This document shows positions 7,673-10,834 of a stretch of 10,834 nt of DNA, piece after piece. This DNA comes from Lentisphaeria bacterium (GTDB lineage Bacteria; Verrucomicrobiota; Lentisphaeria; Oligosphaerales; Oligosphaeraceae), in the NCBI GenBank assembly GCA_016287975.1, contig JAEEXV010000144.1, positions 1 through 10,834 of the forward strand, written 5' to 3'. Position numbers and translations under genes: made by a program. The first letter of the stretch is position 1; each line of letters opens with the position of its first letter. A model generated the notes under the pieces. That model did no database searches, was not told the origin of the DNA, and saw nothing but the letters and a program-made list of their open reading frames with translations.

Positions 7673-7678
7673 TATAGT
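7673..7678 (+). promoter_or_regulatory. Candidate -10 element for the ATPase gene
   Basis: TATAGT matches the sigma-70-type -10 consensus in five of six bases and stands out in very GC-rich surroundings. No good -35 is seen at the usual spacing. Transcription from about 7685 would leave a leader of about 24 bases to the ATG at 7709, which fits the short ribosome-binding region just upstream. Confidence 0.4.
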
Positions 7679-7708
7679 ATGTCCATGACCCGAACTGGAA
7701 GGAACCGC

Positions 7709-9406
7709 ATGACCTCACGAAAGAAGACCATCCCGCTGAATATCGACCTCTTTGACGATTTGGTCAAGAACGGCTACTACTATGTGGACAAGACGCTGCT
7801 GGTGAAACACCTGCTGGACAGCGGCAGCAAGGTCACGCTGTACGCCCGTCCGCGGCGATTTGGCAAGTCGCTGAACCTCTCGATGCTCGACTGTTTCTTT
7901 AACATCGACGGGCGTGGCAAGGGCCTTTTCGAGGGGACCGCGATCATGCGGGCGGGCGAGAACTATGTCGCCGAAATGGGGAAGTACCCCGTTGTGAAAC
8001 TCACCTTCAAGGAGATGAAGCAGCCGAACTACGCGGCGGCGGAAGTCAATTTCCGAACGATCATCCGAAGTGCCTGGGATGTGCACAGTTATCTCAGGAA
8101 CAGCCCGAAACTGGAGCCGCAGCATCAGCGGCAAGTCGACGACATTCTATCCGACCGAACGGCCACGGAACAACTGGCGAACTCCATCCTCGCCCTCACG
8201 GAATTCCTGCACCGCCACCATGGCACGCCAGCCGTGCTGCTCTTCGACGAGTACGACGTCCCGCTGGAGGCTGGCTACACGGGCGGCTTCTACCAGGAGG
8301 CTCTGGCCCTCATGCGCTCTCTGATGAGTTCTTCGTGCAAGGACAATCCGCACCTGCGCCTGGCCGTCCACACGGGGTGCCTGCGCATCGCGCGCGAGAG
8401 CATCTACACGGGCTTCAACAACCCCACCATCAACACCCTCCTTTCGACCAGCGCCAGCGACTGCTTCGGCTTCACCGAGGAAGAAGTGCAGGCGATGTTC
8501 GAATACTACGGCATGGAGCATCTGATGCCGACCGTTCGCGACTGGTACGACGGCTACCGCTTCGGGGATACGGAGATCTACAATCCCTGGAGTCTGTTGC
8601 ATTTCCTCCACGAGGCATTTTCGGATCCCGTGCGCGCCGTCCAGCCCTACTGGATGAACACCTCTGGCAACAACCTGCTCGTGGATTTGATCCGCACCAG
8701 CACGGCGGCCAGGGCGACGCGCAACGCCGTCGAGAAACTGCTCGACGGCGACACCGTCGTGTGCAAGGTAAACGAGAACGTCAACTACGATTCACTCAAG
8801 ACCGAGCCCGACGCCCTCTGGAACCTGCTGCTCTTCACTGGATATCTCAAGCCGGTGGAGCCGCCGACCCTCCTGGGAAACGACAACCGCGTGCCCTTGA
8901 GACTGGTGAACCGCGAGGTGGAATACATCCTCCGCGAGAAGGTCGAGGTATGGTATCAGGAACTCTACCACAGCGGGCAGCAGATGCCGCTGGTCGGCGC
9001 CCTGGAGGCAGGCAGGCCCGAGAACGCCCAGGCGATGCTCGACGACCTCCTGCTGCAGACCGTCTCCTATCATGACAGCCAGGAAAACTTCCACCACGGC
9101 TTCCTCGCTGGTCTCCTCGCTGGAGCCCCTGGACGCATCTGCGTCTCCAACCGCGAATCTGGCGATGGGCGCTCCGACCTGTCCCTCCAGGCGAAGGACT
9201 ACTCCGCCGCCTTCGTCATTGAGGTCAAGGAGGCCGCCGACGGCACCCCCGAGGCCCTTGAACTGGCGGCCGAAAATGCCCTCGAGCAGGCCGTCAATCT
9301 ACGTTATGACATCCCTCTGCGCCTGCGCGGCTTCCGCCAGGTCCACGTCTATGGCATCGCCTGCCACGCAAAGCGCTGCCGCATCCTCATGCGGCCCGAA
9401 CCGTGA
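7709..9406 (+). CDS. AAA-ATPase-like / PD-(D/E)XK nuclease-like protein
   Basis: A 565-residue protein of the AAA-ATPase_like (PF09820) plus PD-(D/E)XK (PF08011) architecture, a family often present in many copies in Bacteroidetes and Lentisphaerae and without an established function. Seen here: the N-terminal DLVKNGYYYVDKT segment, a Walker A-like ARPRRFGKS (46-54), a Walker B-like LLFDEYD with D180 and E181, the sensor-like TGCLRIARES (222-231), the family signature WYDGYRFG (279-286) followed by EIYNPWSLL, and a C-terminal nuclease-like core with D490 in GRSDL and E505-V-K507. All presumed catalytic residues are present, so it looks intact. The frame is open from 7574, but GGAAGGAA at 7697-7704 and the -10-like element at 7673 favour the start at 7709; ATGs at 7679 and 7685 lack a ribosome binding site. 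Only one CCGG occurs; GCT, ACT and TCT replace the C-ending codons before GG. Cytoplasmic by absence of a signal peptide. Confidence 0.88.
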   Translation: MTSRKKTIPLNIDLFDDLVKNGYYYVDKTLLVKHLLDSGSKVTLYARPRRFGKSLNLSMLDCFFNIDGRGKGLFEGTAIMRAGENYVAEMGKYPVVKLTFKEMKQPNYAAAEVNFRTIIRSAWDVHSYLRNSPKLEPQHQRQVDDILSDRTATEQLANSILALTEFLHRHHGTPAVLLFDEYDVPLEAGYTGGFYQEALALMRSLMSSSCKDNPHLRLAVHTGCLRIARESIYTGFNNPTINTLLSTSASDCFGFTEEEVQAMFEYYGMEHLMPTVRDWYDGYRFGDTEIYNPWSLLHFLHEAFSDPVRAVQPYWMNTSGNNLLVDLIRTSTAARATRNAVEKLLDGDTVVCKVNENVNYDSLKTEPDALWNLLLFTGYLKPVEPPTLLGNDNRVPLRLVNREVEYILREKVEVWYQELYHSGQQMPLVGALEAGRPENAQAMLDDLLLQTVSYHDSQENFHHGFLAGLLAGAPGRICVSNRESGDGRSDLSLQAKDYSAAFVIEVKEAADGTPEALELAAENALEQAVNLRYDIPLRLRGFRQVHVYGIACHAKRCRILMRPEP

Positions 9407-9430
9407 TCCGCGCCACGATTGCTGAGCAAT

Positions 9431-9447
9431 GGGAACCCCGCGTTCCC
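9431..9447. repeat. Inverted repeat downstream of the ATPase gene
   Basis: GGGAAC, loop CCCGC, GTTCCC forms a 6-bp stem 25 bases after the stop codon. No T run follows, so it would be at best a weak terminator. It directly borders the minus-strand pseudopilin relic. Confidence 0.35.
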
Positions 9448-9522
9448 TCACGGACGGCCAGCCAGAATCGCGATGATCGCGATGACGACCGTCACTTGAA
9501 GGGAAACACTGTAAAAATCCAT
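9448..9522 (-). pseudogene. Relic of a pseudopilin N-terminal helix
   Basis: Read on the minus strand, a 24-codon frame contains [10 protein letters not shown] (9460-9489), identical to residues of the pseudopilin helix at the left end of this window but with different codons (GTCGTCATCGCG...). The DNA before it still resembles the codons of TLIEL with small deletions (CCCTTCAAGTGACG), and a stop follows three residues after the helix. On the plus strand the same DNA reads as a perfect tandem 9-bp repeat, ATCGCGATG twice at 9467-9484. The best reading is a decayed or truncated pseudopilin gene. A functional 24-residue hydrophobic peptide is possible, but no ribosome binding site precedes its ATG. 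Confidence 0.6.
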
Positions 9523-9528
9523 GAGGGC

Positions 9529-9555
9529 TTGCAAATGCCAATTCGGCATTATATT
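9529..9555 (+). promoter_or_regulatory. Candidate promoter with dyad operator for the zinc-ribbon gene
   Basis: TTGCAA (9529-9534) and TATATT (9550-9555) are separated by 15 bases; TATTAG at 9552-9557 would give 17. The spacer is almost filled by a perfect inverted repeat, AATGCC-AATTC-GGCATT (9534-9550), which touches both elements. Such a position would suit a repressor operator (inference). Confidence 0.45.
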
Positions 9556-9580
9556 AGGCTATCATTTTCAGTCATCTACA

Positions 9581-9586
9581 AAGGAG
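9581..9586 (+). promoter_or_regulatory. Ribosome binding site of the zinc-ribbon gene
   Basis: AAGGAG lies seven bases before the ATG at 9594 in an A-rich leader, a strong initiation region that fixes this start over the open frames around it. Confidence 0.8.
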
Positions 9587-9593
9587 AACAACA

Positions 9594-10487
9594 ATGAAAA
9601 TCAAGTGCCCATACTGCAATCAATCGTACGATTTGACCGATAAAGACATCATCGACTATGGGGAAGAGGAATTGGAATGTACGTGCGGAAAGCGGTTCTT
9701 GTTAAGGGACACCGTGACAGCACTTGAAGAATACCGCAGTGTTATAGAGTTGCAGGAAGAACTCAAAAAAGAAACGGAAGAATACAATGCCGAAAAAGAA
9801 AACCTCAAAATTGCAAAGGAAATGGCAAGGCAGAATGGGGCAGACGAGTATGAAGTCGAAGATGATATTGATGACAGAAAGACCGATTTGAAAATGATGA
9901 AAGATGAAATTGATTATTTAAGGGACAAATTAGCAGAAGCAAAGGATGAGTATAGAGGCGCAAAGGGGTGCGGACGGACAAAAATTGATGCAGAGGATTT
10001 TCTATATAAATCAGTGTATAAGATGCTTGAAAAAGGAATGCTAAAGGGCGCACTTTCGCCCGATGACAAAACAAAGATTTTGCATTGCATAATGGCTGGA
10101 AATTGCAACGATGTTTTCTCCGAAATACTGGAACGGGAAACGATGAATTATTGCTTTGTGAATGAATTTGCTGAAATCATCGGAAGATTGCAACATGATA
10201 AGTACCTTCCTTTGATTGGCATTCCAGATGGGAGCGACGGTTCGATTACGCCCAAACAACTTGCCTTGCTTGTGAGATTCGGCTTTGACGAAATGAGAAT
10301 GGCGCAATTGAGCAAATCCGATGCCAGCACGCTGATAAGCCGTGTCCTTAACCAAGACGGCTTTGCAAAGGATGAATGGGCAGAAGCATTCCAGAAATGC
10401 GAGAATGTCGGAGAACTCCGCGACGCTATCGCCAGATTCAACTCCGCGCAGTTGGTAATACCACCACCGAAGGAAGCAAGCAAATAA
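9594..10487 (+). CDS. Zinc-ribbon and coiled-coil protein of unknown function
   Basis: A 297-residue protein that I do not recognise as a named family. Residues 1-37 look like a zinc ribbon: CPYC at 5-8 and CTCG at 29-32, that is C-x2-C with C-x-C. Residues about 44-125 are highly charged and heptad-like (EEYRSVIELQEELKKETEEY onward), a likely coiled coil. The rest is mixed alpha-helical; ITPKQLALLVRFGFD (218-232) and LSKSDASTLI (239-248) resemble a short helical module (TPKQ...LG...LTKxEAS) seen at the ends of several phage and mobile-element proteins (recalled, not searched). No signal peptide or membrane segment, so cytoplasmic. Its DNA is clearly AT-richer than every neighbour, with AAA, ATT and GAA codons favoured, suggesting recent transfer. 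It has its own promoter and ribosome binding site, stands alone, and is followed by the stem-loop region. A DNA- or RNA-binding role is possible but unproven. Confidence 0.8.
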   Translation: MKIKCPYCNQSYDLTDKDIIDYGEEELECTCGKRFLLRDTVTALEEYRSVIELQEELKKETEEYNAEKENLKIAKEMARQNGADEYEVEDDIDDRKTDLKMMKDEIDYLRDKLAEAKDEYRGAKGCGRTKIDAEDFLYKSVYKMLEKGMLKGALSPDDKTKILHCIMAGNCNDVFSEILERETMNYCFVNEFAEIIGRLQHDKYLPLIGIPDGSDGSITPKQLALLVRFGFDEMRMAQLSKSDASTLISRVLNQDGFAKDEWAEAFQKCENVGELRDAIARFNSAQLVIPPPKEASK

Positions 10488-10535
10488 CCTTAACAAAATA
10501 GGGAAAATCACAATGGCAAAACAGAAATGCTATGT

Positions 10536-10571
10536 TTCCCAAGATGGTCGGTAAAACCGCCATTTCGGGAA
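10536..10571 (+). terminator. Long stem-loop after the zinc-ribbon gene
   Basis: TTCCC pairs with GGGAA (10536-10540, 10567-10571), ATGG with CCAT (10544-10547, 10560-10563) and CGGT with ACCG (10549-10552, 10556-10559) around an AAA loop, with one mismatch and one bulged T. It starts 49 bases after the stop codon and is the first of a series of hairpins. No T tract follows, so intrinsic termination is uncertain; it may instead belong to the element that follows. Confidence 0.4.
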
Positions 10572-10669
10572 GCAAGGCGACTTCGTGCAGTCTGGCAATG
10601 CGCGGCCACCGTGGAGAAACGCGGCATTCCTGCCCAGGAAAGCCCCCGCAAGGGGGCGTCGGAGCATAG

Positions 10670-10712
10670 CCAGGGGTGGAGCGAGCCGCGAGGCGGCGAG
10701 CGGAACCCCTGG
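10670..10712. repeat. Nested palindrome CCAGGGGT...ACCCCTGG
   Basis: The outer arms CCAGGGGT (10670-10677) and ACCCCTGG (10705-10712) are perfect complements. An inner hairpin GCCGC-GAG-GCGGC (10685-10697) sits between them. Preceded by GGAGCATAG, it matches the style of PVC-group dispersed palindromes (from memory). Confidence 0.65.
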
Positions 10713-10753
10713 AAGGGTGCCGAAGACAGGCTGGCGCCCGGAAAGGGATGCCA

Positions 10754-10813
10754 TTGCCGGGGGCGGGGGCGGAGGGAGGGCGGAAGCCCGACCGCAGCCT
10801 CCGCCCCCGGCAA
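10754..10813. repeat. 60-base compound hairpin
   Basis: TTGCCGGGGGCGG (10754-10766) pairs perfectly over 13 bases with 10801-10813; with the repeated GGGGGC unit looped out, GGAGG (10771-10775) can extend the stem against CCTCC (10798-10802). An inner hairpin GGGC-GGAA-GCCC spans 10778-10789. No T tract follows within view. Confidence 0.6.
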
Positions 10814-10834
10814 CGACAGCCATGACAGGGCCGC

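Larger units (their letters stand above)
4162..10737. other. CCGG-depleted tract
   Basis: A by-eye scan finds one CCGG (8852-8855) in these 6.6 kb, while the preceding 4.16 kb holds about 40, the last at 4140 and 4158. Copy B contains none despite a GC content like that of copy A. CCGG reappears at 10738, 10757 and 10807 inside the terminal stem-loop region. The AT-rich gene at 9594 would have few by chance; copy B and the ATPase gene are the informative parts. Confidence 0.85.
10572..10834 (+). repeat. Non-coding GC-rich stem-loop array, continues past the window end
   Basis: I see no credible gene here. Successive stems are: AAG/CTT around GCGA (10574-10583); AATGCGCG with CGCGGCATT (10597-10604, 10620-10628); GCCCCC with GGGGGC around GCAA (10642-10657); a long palindrome at 10670-10712; GGGTGCC with GGCGCCC (10715-10721, 10733-10739, one G-U pair); and a compound stem at 10754-10813. 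GCGA, GCAA and GGAA fit the GNRA pattern when read on the plus strand, which hints at an RNA made from this strand. The CCAGGGGT...ACCCCTGG palindrome resembles dispersed palindromes I recall from Planctomycetes, Verrucomicrobia and Lentisphaerae. A dispersed repeat element is the cautious call; a structured RNA is the alternative. Confidence 0.55.

Noticed and set aside
9467..9484. Tandem ATCGCGATG repeat as a regulatory operator
   Set aside because: It is explained by the repetitive codons of the pseudopilin helix IAIIAI on the opposite strand.
10513..10554. Small frame MAKQKCYVSQDGR after the zinc-ribbon gene
   Set aside because: Only 13 codons, weak ribosome binding site, and it runs into the first stem-loop; it might be the start of a gene interrupted by the element but cannot be supported.
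10508..10823. Minus-strand frames of about 100 codons over the stem-loop region
   Set aside because: Low-complexity Pro/Arg/Ala/Ser translations of palindromic GC-rich DNA, with no initiation signal or motif.
10572..10834. CRISPR array
   Set aside because: The hairpins are all different and unevenly spaced; there is no repeated unit with spacers.

Overview
The window looks like an accessory region of a GC-rich bacterium of the PVC group, most likely a Lentisphaerae (Victivallales-type) genome. This is inferred from gene content: a pseudopilin with the [18 protein letters not shown] helix and an H-X9-DG C-terminus, large secreted carbohydrate-active proteins with a CBM9-like N-terminus, an AAA-ATPase/PD-(D/E)XK protein of the PF09820/PF08011 type, and GC-rich palindromic elements. 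No taxonomic marker gene is present.

Layout, left to right, with all intact genes on the plus strand. (1) 27-857 is a pseudopilin. (2) 933-3926 is a 997-residue secreted protein, copy A: signal peptide, CBM9-like domain, beta-sandwich domains and a probable glycosidase-type TIM barrel. (3) 3944-4432 is a shrunken remnant that resembles a neutral-ceramidase-like protein. (4) 4571-7561 is copy B, a gapless 996-residue paralogue of copy A with its own signal peptide and strong ribosome binding site. (5) 7574-7626 holds two tandem 27-bp hairpin-forming repeat units; a relative lies before copy B. (6) 7709-9406 is an AAA-ATPase/nuclease-like protein with its own short leader. (7) 9448-9522, on the minus strand, holds a decayed pseudopilin N-terminal helix. 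(8) 9594-10487 is a visibly AT-richer gene for a zinc-ribbon/coiled-coil protein of unknown function, with its own promoter and a dyad in the promoter spacer. (9) 10536 to the end is non-coding and holds a train of stem-loops, three of them capped by GNRA-type tetraloops.

The pseudopilin and copies A and B plausibly form a secreted polysaccharide-handling set. Pseudopilin genes next to large secreted hydrolases are a recurring arrangement in Lentisphaerae and Planctomycetes (recalled, not checked). The right half reads as a patchwork of insertions and relics.

The most unexpected signal is compositional. The tetranucleotide CCGG occurs about 40 times in the first 4.2 kb, about 32 of them in copy A. 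It is completely absent from copy B, although B is a colinear and highly similar paralogue of the same GC-rich composition. Only one CCGG occurs between 4162 and 10737. The losses are mostly synonymous and of many kinds, for example CCA instead of CCG only before G, and ACT, TCT or GCT before GG. This suggests that copy B and its right-hand neighbours evolved under avoidance of a CCGG-specific restriction system, and that the window joins two stretches of different history somewhere between about 4162 and 4571.
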